Positions 55,439 to 64,000 of a DNA stretch of 64,000 nucleotides are shown here, piece after piece. The notes under the pieces were generated by a model. That model was not told where the DNA came from and did not search any database. It saw only the letters and a list, made by a program, of their open reading frames with translations. Both the position numbers and the translations under genes were made by a program. Position 1 is the first letter of the stretch. Each line of letters begins with the position of its first letter. The stretch covers positions 62,001-126,000 of the forward strand of contig NZ_SSBL01000001.1 of assembly GCF_004795105.1 (NCBI RefSeq), written 5' to 3'. This DNA comes from Streptomyces sp. A0642 (GTDB lineage: Bacteria; Actinomycetota; Actinomycetes; Streptomycetales; Streptomycetaceae).

Positions 55439-56730
55439 TGCGCGCGGTGATGCGTACGGCAGCGGCGGCGGCCACCGCACTCGCCCTGCTGCTCACCGGG
55501 TGCGGTGGCGGCGGCGACGGCCGGCCGGACGGGAGGATCCGGATCCGTTTCCAGTCGCTGGCCTGGCAGAAGGAGTCCGTCGACGTCAACAAGCGCCTGG
55601 TGAAGGAGTGGAACGCGAGCCACCCCGACGTCGAGGTCGAGTACGTCCAGGGCAGCTGGGACAGCGTCCATGACCAGCTGCTCACCTCCTTCGAGGGAGG
55701 CGAGGCCCCGGACGTCATCCACGACGCCTCCGACGACCTCGCGGACTTCGCGTACGGCGGCTATCTCGCCGATCTCCGGACGCTCCTCCCCGACCGGCTG
55801 ACCGGCGACATCCCCGCACGGAGCTGGCAGACCGCCACCTTCGGCGACGGGGTCTACGGGGTGCCGTTCCTCCAGGAGCCGCGGGTCCTGATCGCCAACA
55901 CCAAGATCCTCGAGGAATCCGGGGTCCGCGTCCCGACCCCGGAGAAGCCCTGGAGCTGGCCGGAGTTCCGGCAGGTCACCAAGAAACTGACGCGCAAGGG
56001 CCGTTACGGGATCGCGTGGCCGCTGAAGGAGCCGGTCTCCGTCACCCTCAACCTCGGCCTCTCGGCGGGCGGACGACTGTTCCACCGAGGCGCCGACGGC
56101 AAGGTGACCGTCGGGATGGACGAGAGCGACCAGGTGGTGCCGCGCACCATCCACGACCAGGTCGACACCGATCACAGCGCCGCCCGCACCGCCCTCGGCA
56201 TGGGCGGCGGCGACACGCTGCCGGGCCTCTTCGGCGGGAAGTACGCCATGGTGCCGCTCGGCTTCTCCTACCGCCAGCAGGTGGTGGAACAGGCCCCGAA
56301 GGGCTTCGAGTGGACGGTGCTGCCCGCCCCGGCCGGCAGCGGAGGTCTGGCCCAGGGGGTGAGCCCGCAGACCCTGTCCGTCGCCGAGGACAGCCCCCAC
56401 AAGAAGGAGGCCGTGGAGTTCATCGACTTCCTGCTGCGGCCGGCCAACATGGTGCGCCTGGCCAAAGGGGACTGGATGCTGCCCACCGGCACGGCCGCCC
56501 TGGCCGACCCCTCGCTGCACACCGCCGACAGGGGCTGGGCGACCGGCGCCGCCCTCGCGACCGCGCTCCGCTCCGCGCCGGCCCAGTCCGTGCGCGGCTA
56601 CCCCGAGTGGAAGGACAAGGTCGCCACACCCGCGCTCCAGGAGTACTACAGCGGGGCGATCGGCACCGGCGAGCTGAGGCGACGTCTGGTGGAGGACGGG
56701 AACCGGGTCCTGGCCCGATATCAGCGATGA
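55438..56730 (+). CDS. Sugar-binding lipoprotein of ABC importer
   Basis: This 430-residue extracellular solute-binding protein of family 1 has a signal peptide ending in the lipobox LLTGC, then RIRFQSLAWQKESVDVNKRLVKEW and EAPDVIHDASDDLADFA, typical of oligosaccharide binders. The C-terminal lobe holds SPHKKEAVEFIDFLLRPANM. The sugar is unknown. Placing the binding protein last in the operon is less usual than first. Confidence 0.93.
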   Translation: MRAVMRTAAAAATALALLLTGCGGGGDGRPDGRIRIRFQSLAWQKESVDVNKRLVKEWNASHPDVEVEYVQGSWDSVHDQLLTSFEGGEAPDVIHDASDDLADFAYGGYLADLRTLLPDRLTGDIPARSWQTATFGDGVYGVPFLQEPRVLIANTKILEESGVRVPTPEKPWSWPEFRQVTKKLTRKGRYGIAWPLKEPVSVTLNLGLSAGGRLFHRGADGKVTVGMDESDQVVPRTIHDQVDTDHSAARTALGMGGGDTLPGLFGGKYAMVPLGFSYRQQVVEQAPKGFEWTVLPAPAGSGGLAQGVSPQTLSVAEDSPHKKEAVEFIDFLLRPANMVRLAKGDWMLPTGTAALADPSLHTADRGWATGAALATALRSAPAQSVRGYPEWKDKVATPALQEYYSGAIGTGELRRRLVEDGNRVLARYQR

Positions 56731-57151
56731 CTTCGGGCGGGAACGGCCACGCATTACCGACCGGTACGTCTCCTTTTCTGTGCCGAGGCGTGGGCGAGCC
56801 GGCCTCGGGGTGGGGCGCGGAGTCACGGCAAGGTGTTCCTGAACGGTGGCGATTCAGACAATCGAAGAGATGAATTAGCCTCTTCACACTCTTGCCAGGA
56901 CGTGCGGCGACGGATATGGACGGAGGCGGGAGGGCCGCTTCTCCTTGGCCCGCCGGGCAGCGGTTTAAACGGAACGCGCGCGTGCTTTTGACGCTAGGGA
57001 GATCATTGACAACGTCAATTGCTCTGCGCTCTACTCCTGTCGGCGGTCGGCGAGGGCACGGAATTCCTGCCGAGACGGGAATTCCGTATCGCAAGCGAGG
57101 CCGAGCCGTGCCCTGGAAAGTAAATTCAGAGTAAAAGGTGGAGGTGCTGTT
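56731..57151. other. Leader and promoter region of the atropopeptide cluster
   Basis: This 421-bp stretch is AT-richer than its surroundings. It holds ATTGAC-AAC-GTCAAT (57005-57019, including a -35-like TTGACA), a 10-bp inverted repeat at 57058-57087 enclosed by a further GGGCACGG/CCGTGCCC pair (57054-57061 and 57106-57113), and a GGAGG ribosome site at 57140-57144. No other gene is supported here. Confidence 0.6.
57058..57087. promoter_or_regulatory. ACGGAATTCC-N10-GGAATTCCGT inverted repeat
   Basis: Perfect 10-bp arms (57058-57067 and 57078-57087) with a ten-base spacer lie 65 bp ahead of the precursor peptide gene. They are a good candidate for an operator, or for a leader RNA hairpin when combined with the outer pair. 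Confidence 0.6.
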
Positions 57152-57232
57152 ATGAAGTTCCTTTTTCAGCTGAAGGAAAAGATGACGCCGGAGAAGAGCC
57201 TGAAGGCGTACGCCTGGTACCACTGGTACTAA
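57152..57232 (+). CDS. Atropopeptide (tryptorubin-type) RiPP precursor peptide
   Basis: This 26-residue peptide is encoded by ATG-led codons with a GGAGG seven bases upstream. Its leader contains KEKMTPEKSLKAY and its last six residues are AWYHWY, immediately followed by the stop. Tryptorubin A, the founding atropopeptide, is built from the core AWYIWY, so this core differs at one position (His for Ile). In atropopeptides a P450 crosslinks the Trp and Tyr side chains and backbone into a compact bridged shape, and a leader peptide is removed by protease. The next gene is such a P450. Codons such as CTT and TTT are uncommon for this genome. Confidence 0.9.
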   Translation: MKFLFQLKEKMTPEKSLKAYAWYHWY

Positions 57233-57267
57233 ACCGGCGAACCGGCATATGAGTCCAGCCGGCTGAG

Positions 57268-57307
57268 GGCCACGCGCTCTCGGCCGGAGCCCGTGCCCGG
57301 CGTGGCC
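57268..57307 (+). promoter_or_regulatory. Stem-loop between precursor and P450 genes
   Basis: An 8-bp perfect stem GGCCACGC/GCGTGGCC (57268-57275 with 57300-57307) encloses a 24-base loop in the 123-bp gap between the precursor stop and the P450 start. It could lower read-through so that more precursor than enzyme is made. Confidence 0.45.
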
Positions 57308-57355
57308 GCACCCGGCCCGTCGGGCACGGACGCCTCCCGCTTCTTGGAGACCACG

Positions 57356-58402
57356 ATGCACATATCCGGTACCGGCAGCCGCGCCCGGGACGTCGTCTTC
57401 GCGCCGCGACTCCAGGCGCTTCTGCGAGACCACCGGGGCGAGGAGGCCTTCCGGCTCGCCCCCGGCACCGTCGGCGTCGCCGGGGCCGGCCTGACCGACC
57501 GCATCCTCGCCGCCCGGCCGGCCACCGAGGAGGAACGTCCCACGTTCAAACCCCTCCACGGGCGGTCCATTCCCCGTGCCGAGGCCGCCACCGTCATGCA
57601 GGCCATCGGGCGCGACGTACGGACGGCCCTGAAGAAGCCCGTTCCGGTCGGCGTCGACCTCCGCGGCGAATGGCCGCACGTGGGCCACGTATATCTGCGG
57701 GATCTGATCCTCGGCGCCGATCCCTACCGGCTTCGCGTCCTCATGGACCGGGTCCTGGAGCTGACGCCCAAACTCACCTGGTCGGTCATCGTGGCGGGAG
57801 CGGCCCTGCCGGGGCGGCTCAGGCCGGGCGCCCCCGTCTCCGCCATCGCCGGTCTCACCGCGGAGGCCAAGGGCTACGGCAACCGCCGTTACGCCATGGG
57901 CCTGTACCGCAGGGGCGCCGCCCCGGTCTGCTTCACCGTCTCGACGCTCGTCGCCAACGCGCTCTGGCTCGGGGCCCCGTTCGATGACTCCACCTCGAAC
58001 CGGAACATCCTGTACGAGTCCATGCGCCTGCTGCCGCCCTCCTGGAACATCCTGCGCAGGGCGTCACCGGAGTACCCCGCGCTCGACCCCCGGATCGGCG
58101 CCCGGGACGACATCCTGCTCCTGCCGCTGCTGAGCCATCGCGACCCCGCGCTCTTTGAGGACCCCGATGTGTTCCGGCCCGAGCGCTGGGACGGCCTCGA
58201 CCCCGACGACCAGCCCGGCTATCTGCCCTTCGGCCACGAGTCCGAGCGCTGCTGGGGGCGGCACATGGTGATGCCGCTCGCCGAGATGCTGCTCGGCATG
58301 GTGCGGGACGGCGGCCTGACGGTCGACCCCGCGCAGACGGCCTCCGACGTGCCCCTCGCCGGGCTGATGGGTGTGACCGGAGTGCGTATCGTCCGGCGCT
58401 GA
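57356..58402 (+). CDS. Cytochrome P450 of the atropopeptide cluster
   Basis: This 348-residue protein is short for a P450 but has the key elements: ExxR at Glu221-Arg224 (YESMRLLPPSW), PERW (DVFRPERWDG) and the heme loop LPFGHESERCWGRH with the thiolate Cys299. The I-helix region (about 189-206, VCFTVSTLVANALWLG) lacks the usual acid-alcohol pair, which is in keeping with P450s that form radical C-C and C-N crosslinks rather than hydroxylate. It begins MHISGTGSRARDVVFAPRLQ with GGAGA ahead. It should install all crosslinks in the AWYHWY core. A terminator follows. Confidence 0.9.
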   Translation: MHISGTGSRARDVVFAPRLQALLRDHRGEEAFRLAPGTVGVAGAGLTDRILAARPATEEERPTFKPLHGRSIPRAEAATVMQAIGRDVRTALKKPVPVGVDLRGEWPHVGHVYLRDLILGADPYRLRVLMDRVLELTPKLTWSVIVAGAALPGRLRPGAPVSAIAGLTAEAKGYGNRRYAMGLYRRGAAPVCFTVSTLVANALWLGAPFDDSTSNRNILYESMRLLPPSWNILRRASPEYPALDPRIGARDDILLLPLLSHRDPALFEDPDVFRPERWDGLDPDDQPGYLPFGHESERCWGRHMVMPLAEMLLGMVRDGGLTVDPAQTASDVPLAGLMGVTGVRIVRR

Positions 58403-58418
58403 GTCCGCCCGGCGCGCC

Positions 58419-58453
58419 CGCCCCGTCCGTGAGGAAGTCTCATGGACGGGGCG
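58419..58453. terminator. Terminator hairpin after the atropopeptide P450
   Basis: A 15-bp stem (58419-58433 with 58439-58453, one G-T pair) with a five-base loop closes the precursor-P450 transcript and separates it from the subtilisin gene. Confidence 0.8.
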
Positions 58454-58689
58454 GAGTGCTGTCCGCCCTCCGTCGCGGCCGGTGCCGGGCGGCCCGTAAC
58501 GGGCGGCGGTTGTGGCGGACTTGAGGGTGGATGGTCGGTTCCTGTGACGAAAGCGTGACCGGCGGGCCGTGGGCGCCGGGGAGGTCTTGATCTGCGCGCG
58601 TCAATCGGTAAGGGTTTCGAGCCAGCCCCCGGAGATCTTCCGGCCGAGGGTCAATCCCCCCACAAAGAATGACGAGGAGACCCCTCTTC

Positions 58690-59892
<1,203 letters not shown>

Positions 59893-59909
59893 CACGGCGC
59901 GCCACCCGG

Positions 59910-59956
59910 CCGGGCGGCCACCGCGCCCTCCCCCACGGGGCGCGGCGGCCGCCCGG
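59910..59956. terminator. Terminator of the subtilisin gene
   Basis: A 19-bp stem with a single mismatch (59910-59928 with 59938-59956) and a nine-base loop lies 17 bp after the protease stop. Confidence 0.75.
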
Positions 59957-59974
59957 CTCGGAAGGATCGCCCTC

Positions 59975-60136
59975 AGGGCCGTCCCGCAATTCCTGCCGGG
60001 CGCGCGACGACAGCTACGGCACCTCGCCGCGTTGTCGAAACGCCCGAATGCATCCAGTATGCGGGCGTCTCTCCGCCTTGCGATGCACCGCATCCGACGC
60101 CGCGCGCTGACCCGCCAGGAATTGCGGGACAGCCCT
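59975..60136 (-). mobile_element. MITE-like repeat, copy B (inverted relative to copy A)
   Basis: This 162-bp element has near-perfect terminal inverted repeats of about 24 bp (outer ends AGGGCCGTCCCGCAATTCC and its partner ending ATTGCGGGACAGCCCT). It is the reverse-orientation homolog of copy A, 7.3 kb away. Better preserved ends suggest it is the younger copy. No coding capacity. Confidence 0.85.
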
Positions 60137-60219
60137 TAGGGTGTGCCCATGATGATGTACGCGGCGCCGTCCTCCGCGGCGGCTCCCCACCGGAGGCCCG
60201 CCACGGCCGGAGGCGGCGC

Positions 60220-60603
60220 ATGAGCGAGCGGACCCCGGGCGTGGCCGCGGCCGTCGAGGGCGAACTGCGCCTCCTCGACCCGGTGGTCCGGGCCTCCACC
60301 GAGCTCCTCGTCCAGGTCCTGCACCCCGACTTCCACGAGGTCGACACCACGGGCCGCCGCTGGGACCGTGCGATGGTCATCACCTCGCTGACCTCGGACG
60401 AGGCCCCCCGGCCCGGGCAGCTCACCGCCTCACGGATGCGCGGCATCCAGCTCGCCGACGAGCTCGTCCACGTCACCTTCGACACCGAGGCCAAGGGAGT
60501 GCGCGCCCACCGCAGTTCGCTGTGGCGGCTCACCGAGAGGGGATGGCTGCTGTACTACCACCAGGCCACCCCGTTCGTCACCGCGGTGGCCGCCGAGGGG
60601 TGA
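60220..60603 (+). CDS. DUF4440 / NTF2-like protein
   Basis: This 127-residue NTF2-fold protein contains LLDPVVRASTELLVQVLHPDFHEVD and RLTERGWLLYYHQATPF, typical of DUF4440 proteins, whose roles are mostly unknown. It converges with the ABC ATPase gene, with four bases between stops. Confidence 0.82.
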   Translation: MSERTPGVAAAVEGELRLLDPVVRASTELLVQVLHPDFHEVDTTGRRWDRAMVITSLTSDEAPRPGQLTASRMRGIQLADELVHVTFDTEAKGVRAHRSSLWRLTERGWLLYYHQATPFVTAVAAEG

Positions 60604-60607
60604 GGCG

Positions 60608-61444
60608 TCAGCGACGGGCCGCCCGCCGGGCCCGCGCCGTCCACCGTCCCTCCGTGCGGGAGATCCGTACCGGATGGCCGAAGCAGTCACTGACCAGCTC
60701 GCCGGTCAGGACGGAGTCGGCAGGCCCCCGGGCCATGCAGCGCCCGCCGCGCAGCAGCATCGCATGCGTCGTCGAGGCCGGCAGCTCCTCCAGATGGTGT
60801 GTGACCAGCACCGTCGCCAGCTCCGGGTGCTCTTCGCGCAACGCGTCCAGGCTGTCGAGCAACTGCTCCCGGGCCGCCAGGTCCAGCCCGGTGGCGGGCT
60901 CGTCGAGCAGCAGCAGCCGGGGCCGGGGCATCAGCGCGCGGGCGATGAGCGTACGACCGCGCTCACCCTGCGACAGGGCCGGCCAGCGTGACGCCGTCTT
61001 CTCGCCCATGCCCATCATCTTCAGCAGCCGATCCGCCCGCTCCCGCTGCTCCGCCCCCGGCGTCCAGCGCGGCAGCGGCTCGATGGAGTTGGTCAGGCCG
61101 GTCAGCACCACCTGGCCCACCGTCAGCGGGGAGCGCAGCGGATGGCGCGGATCGACATGACCCAGCAGGGTCCGCAGCTCCCGCAGGTCGACCCGGCCCA
61201 GGGTGCGCCCCAGCACCTCCACCGTGCCCCGGGTGGGATGGGTGAGCGCGCCCAGCAGTCCCAGCAGGGTGCTCTTGCCCGCGCCGTTGGCGCCGAGCAG
61301 GGCCCAGTGCTCCCCGCTCCGGACGGTCAGCGAGACCGAGTCGAGCAGGACGTTCCCCTCCCGTACGAGGCAGACGTCGTCGGCCCGGATCACCGGTGCC
61401 CCGGCGGGCGGGCCTGACTGGACGGGAACAGCGGTCCTGGTCAC
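60608..61444 (-). CDS. ABC transporter ATP-binding protein
   Basis: This 278-residue ATPase has Walker A GANGAGKST (about 53-61), a Q-loop region, signature LSQGERGR, Walker B LLLLDEPATGLD and H-loop VTHHLEE. The layout resembles ModF/YlmA-type single ATPases, which have no dedicated permease nearby. Its GTG overlaps the stop of the upstream aldo/keto reductase gene (GTGA), so the two are co-translated although no functional link is known. Confidence 0.88.
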   Translation of the reverse strand: MTRTAVPVQSGPPAGAPVIRADDVCLVREGNVLLDSVSLTVRSGEHWALLGANGAGKSTLLGLLGALTHPTRGTVEVLGRTLGRVDLRELRTLLGHVDPRHPLRSPLTVGQVVLTGLTNSIEPLPRWTPGAEQRERADRLLKMMGMGEKTASRWPALSQGERGRTLIARALMPRPRLLLLDEPATGLDLAAREQLLDSLDALREEHPELATVLVTHHLEELPASTTHAMLLRGGRCMARGPADSVLTGELVSDCFGHPVRISRTEGRWTARARRAARR

Positions 61445-62328
61445 GTGCGGGTACTCCTTCTTGCGGGTGCGAGCGCCTCCAGACGGCTCATGTCCTCGGT
61501 CGTCAGCCGGATCTCACGTGCCCCCAGGTTCTCCGCGAGGTGGGCGGCCGAACCGGTGCCCGGGGTCGGGCACAGCACAGGGGAGCGGTGCAGGAGCCAC
61601 GCGAGGGCGACCTGTCCGCGGGTGGCGCCGTGGCCGTCCGCGACGTCGTCGAGCGTGGTGCCCGTCTCGCCGGTGAGCGCGCCGTCGGCCAGCGGGAACC
61701 AGGGGAGGAAGGCCAGGCCATGGGCCTCGCACACCTTCAGTACCGCCTCCGACGCGCGGTCCAGCAGGTTGAAGCGGTTCTGCACCGAGGCGATCCCGGT
61801 TAGGGAGAGCGCCTGCTCCAGCTGGTCGGCGGTGAGGGTGTCCAGTCCGATGTGCCGGATCTTGCCTTCCTGCCGCAGGCCCTCCAGGGCGCCCAGCTGG
61901 TCGGCCATCGGCACCCGCGGGTCCAGCCGGTGCAGCTGGTACAGGTCGATCCGGTCGGTCCGCAGCCGGCGCAGACTGGCCTCGCACATCGCCCGCAGCT
62001 CCTCGGGCCGCCCAGCGATGTGCCAGGCGCTGTCACTGGTGCGTACGACACCGCCCTTGGTCGCGATGACGAGGTCGTCGCGGTACGGGTGCAGGGCTTC
62101 GGCCACCAGTTCCTCGGCCACTCCCGGGCCGTAGTTGTCGGCGGTGTCGATCAGGGTCACGCCCTGCTCGACCGCCGACCGGAGCACCGCCAGAGCGTCC
62201 CGGCGGTCCCCGCGCGGGCCCCAGTACCCGGGGCCGGTCAGCTGGGCGGTGCCGTAGCCGAGGCGGCGTACGGGCAGCTCGCCGCCGAGGAGGAACGAGC
62301 CGTCGGGGGAGGGAGGTGATGCGGTCAT
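61441..62328 (-). CDS. Aldo/keto reductase
   Basis: This 295-residue TIM-barrel reductase has the family motif LIDTADNYGPG with the catalytic Asp and Tyr, the catalytic Lys in VIATKGGVV, and the His in LYQLHRLDP. The NADPH-binding end has CPTPGTGSAAHLAEN. It reduces aldehydes or ketones; the substrate is unknown. The ATG at 62328 is chosen over longer readings that overlap the divergent promoter. Confidence 0.92.
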   Translation of the reverse strand: MTASPPSPDGSFLLGGELPVRRLGYGTAQLTGPGYWGPRGDRRDALAVLRSAVEQGVTLIDTADNYGPGVAEELVAEALHPYRDDLVIATKGGVVRTSDSAWHIAGRPEELRAMCEASLRRLRTDRIDLYQLHRLDPRVPMADQLGALEGLRQEGKIRHIGLDTLTADQLEQALSLTGIASVQNRFNLLDRASEAVLKVCEAHGLAFLPWFPLADGALTGETGTTLDDVADGHGATRGQVALAWLLHRSPVLCPTPGTGSAAHLAENLGAREIRLTTEDMSRLEALAPARRSTRT

Positions 62329-62425
62329 GAGGGAACAGTAGACCGGGCGCGCGGTGCCTCCCCGGGCCGGTGCCTGTCGCCTTTTTTCAAGACGGGGAGC
62401 CGTGGCCGTTCCTAAGGTGGCGTGC

Positions 62426-63010
62426 ATGAAGACCGACCACGCACACATGACCGAATGCGCCGCCGAAGCCGCCCGCGTGGCCCGCGGCATCCGCCCCGAT
62501 CAGCTCGACTCCCCCGTCACTCCCTGCGCCGGCTGGGACGTCCGGGGGCTCGTCAACCACTGGGTGCTCTACACCTCGCACGGCATGGAGCACCGCGCCC
62601 TGCGCACGGAGATCCCCGAGGAACTCACGGCCCGCGACTTCACGGCCGACGCCGACTGGGCCGAGCGGTACGCGGCCCAGCTGGACCGCGCCGTCGCCGC
62701 CTGGTCGGACCCCGCCGTCTGGGAGGGCACGATCGGCACCGGGGAGGCCGCCACGCCGGCCGCGGACACCGCCGCCATGCTCATCGAGGAGACCGCCCTG
62801 CACGGCTGGGACGTCGCCCGGGCCACGGGTCAGGACTTCCGGCTCTCCGACGAGGCGGCCGCCCACGTTCTGGGCATCGTCCAAAAGACGGCCGCGCTCT
62901 ACCGGCAGTACGAGGGCTTCGCCGACGAGGTCGCCGTCGACGCGGGGGCCGACGACTTCACTCGCGCCCTCGCCCTGAGCGGCCGCGATCCGCAGTGGAC
63001 CGCCGCATAG
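62426..63010 (+). CDS. TIGR03086 family DinB-like metal-binding protein
   Basis: This 194-residue protein has the TIGR03086/DinB-like helical bundle, with the metal-site stretch VTPCAGWDVRGLVNHWV near the N-terminus and ETALHGWDVARATGQDF later. Related proteins are mycothiol-dependent S-transferases or isomerases in actinobacteria. The ATG follows TAAGGT by seven bases with no ribosome site, suggesting leaderless mRNA. Confidence 0.85.
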   Translation: MKTDHAHMTECAAEAARVARGIRPDQLDSPVTPCAGWDVRGLVNHWVLYTSHGMEHRALRTEIPEELTARDFTADADWAERYAAQLDRAVAAWSDPAVWEGTIGTGEAATPAADTAAMLIEETALHGWDVARATGQDFRLSDEAAAHVLGIVQKTAALYRQYEGFADEVAVDAGADDFTRALALSGRDPQWTAA

Positions 63011-63078
63011 AAGTGGCCCAGTCCCACGGGTGCTGAATGGCCCGGGGGAGTGAGCCACCCGCTGGCTAGGCTCACTCC

Positions 63079-63711
63079 ATGACCACTCACCGCAGCCCGG
63101 ACACGGGCAGGGCCGTCGTCGACTTCTACTTCGACCCGGCCTGCCCGTTCGCCTGGATCACCTCCCGCTGGATGCTGGAGGTGGAACAGCAGCGCGACAT
63201 CGAGCTCCGCTTCCATGTGATGAGCCTCTACCTGCACAACACCGGCAACGACCTCCCCGACTGGTACCGCACGCTGGTCGACAAGTCGATCGGCCCGGTA
63301 CGCGTCGCCGCCGCCGCGGCGGAACTGCGCGGCGAGGGCGTGCTGCGCGAGCTGTACACGGCCTACGGAACGCGGATCCACCAGCAGAAGAACGAGGACT
63401 TCGACGAGGTGATCGCCCAGGCCCTCGACGAACTCGGCCTGCCCGCCCAACTGGCCGCGGCCGCACACGACCCGGCCTACGACGAGGCGGTGCGCCGCAG
63501 CCATGACGCGGGCAGGGACCCGGAGGCGGACGGATACGTCGGCACACCCACCCTCCACGTCGACGGGACCGTCTGGTTCGGCCCCGTGCTGCGGGCGGTG
63601 CCACGCGGCGAGGAGGCGGCGCGGCTGTTCGACAGCTTCCGGGTGCTCGCCGGCCACGAGGACTTCTTCGAGCTCAAGCGGACCCGCACGGGCGGCCTGG
63701 ACCTGGGCTGA
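63079..63711 (+). CDS. Mycothiol-dependent nitroreductase, Rv2466c family (DsbA fold)
   Basis: This 210-residue DsbA-like protein has the motif FDPACPFAW with a single redox Cys22, and the cis-Pro loop [11 protein letters not shown]. Rv2466c uses mycothiol and F420-like nitro substrates and activates some nitro prodrugs in mycobacteria. The ATG follows TAGGCT by six bases, a leaderless arrangement. Its neighbour also points to mycothiol chemistry. Confidence 0.9.
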   Translation: MTTHRSPDTGRAVVDFYFDPACPFAWITSRWMLEVEQQRDIELRFHVMSLYLHNTGNDLPDWYRTLVDKSIGPVRVAAAAAELRGEGVLRELYTAYGTRIHQQKNEDFDEVIAQALDELGLPAQLAAAAHDPAYDEAVRRSHDAGRDPEADGYVGTPTLHVDGTVWFGPVLRAVPRGEEAARLFDSFRVLAGHEDFFELKRTRTGGLDLG

Positions 63712-63728
63712 GCGAGGGTCGTGTCCCC

Positions 63729-64000
63729 TCAGGCGCTGGCCCGTGCGCCCCGGGCGGCCCGGACGCGAGCTTCGTCGTACCGGTCCAGCAGCAGGCGCGC
63801 CAGTTCCGGCGAGGGGCCGAGCACACCGGCCAGCACATCCGCCCCGGCCTCGGCCGCCCCCGCCGCGATGCGGTCCGGGAGGCGGCCGGGGGCGATCACG
63901 TACGGGGCGACCGCCACGCGGCGCACCCCGTCGGCCCGCAGGGCCCGTACCGCGTCCTCGGTACGGGGATGAGATGCGGAGGCGAACGCAGGCCGCACGG
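63729..64000 (-). CDS. CbiX-like sirohydrochlorin chelatase, C-terminal part
   Basis: The last 90 or so residues of a chelatase are visible, running off the right edge. They contain DGVRRVAVAPYVIAPGRLPDRI, typical of the second half of CbiX/SirB enzymes that insert cobalt or iron into sirohydrochlorin. The N-terminal half with the first metal-binding His lies outside the window. ATG-like starts inside the visible part are not the true start. Confidence 0.8.
   Translation of the reverse strand, partial: VRPAFASASHPRTEDAVRALRADGVRRVAVAPYVIAPGRLPDRIAAGAAEAGADVLAGVLGPSPELARLLLDRYDEARVRAARGARASA

Larger units (their letters stand above)
59893..60219. other. Intergenic stretch with terminator and MITE copy B
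   Basis: The 327 bp between the protease and the DUF4440 gene contain a long terminator hairpin and the second repeat element, and then about 80 bp of promoter space. No gene is supported. Confidence 0.6.

Overview
The window is high-GC actinobacterial chromosome, almost certainly Streptomyces. Third codon positions are strongly GC-biased, GTG starts are frequent, several genes look leaderless, and mycothiol-type enzymes (a TIGR03086 DinB-like protein and an Rv2466c-like DsbA protein) are present. No rRNA, tRNA, CRISPR array, prophage or transposase gene was seen. About 60 genes are supported.

Region 1 (1-16.3 kb) is largely core genome. It holds hemQ, a three-gene operon (MNIO/DUF692 enzyme plus two TIGR04222 membrane proteins, one with a Gly/Ser/Cys tail), a DUF4142 protein, a PTH2-like hydrolase, an AIM24 protein with an ABC exporter pair, a lipoprotein deacetylase, a PhoX-like phosphatase, OsmC, ZapE, a RibD-like reductase, murC and msrB.

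Region 2 (16.3-29.6 kb) is regulatory and metabolic. It has an orphan GAP1-type conflict-system protein, an ECF sigma factor with a SnoaL-like tail, two LysR regulators, an SDR enzyme, RidA, a TsaC/YrdC protein, a MarR regulator with a dense AT-rich operator region, an unusual alpha/beta hydrolase, and the threonine-degradation pair tdh-kbl.

Region 3 (29.9-51.7 kb) starts with a MacB/FtsX-type ABC exporter divergent from a NarL-type two-component pair. Trehalose/glycogen genes follow (treZ, treY, glgX) with a GH1 beta-glucosidase, two GNAT paralogs, a DUF1707-FHA protein, a degenerate P450 and the SAV2148-type HEPN protein.

Region 4 (52.5-60.1 kb) is the most interesting. Two inverted copies of a ~160-bp MITE-like repeat bracket a 7.3-kb segment. 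The segment carries a phosphotransferase, a sugar ABC importer without its own ATPase, a two-gene atropopeptide (tryptorubin-type) RiPP cluster and a secreted subtilisin. The RiPP cluster is a 26-residue precursor ending in AWYHWY followed by a small cytochrome P450. The precursor is too short for ordinary gene callers and is the main discovery candidate here.

Region 5 (60.2-64 kb) holds a DUF4440 protein, an ABC ATPase coupled to an aldo/keto reductase, the two mycothiol-linked genes, and the C-terminal part of a CbiX-like chelatase running off the right edge.
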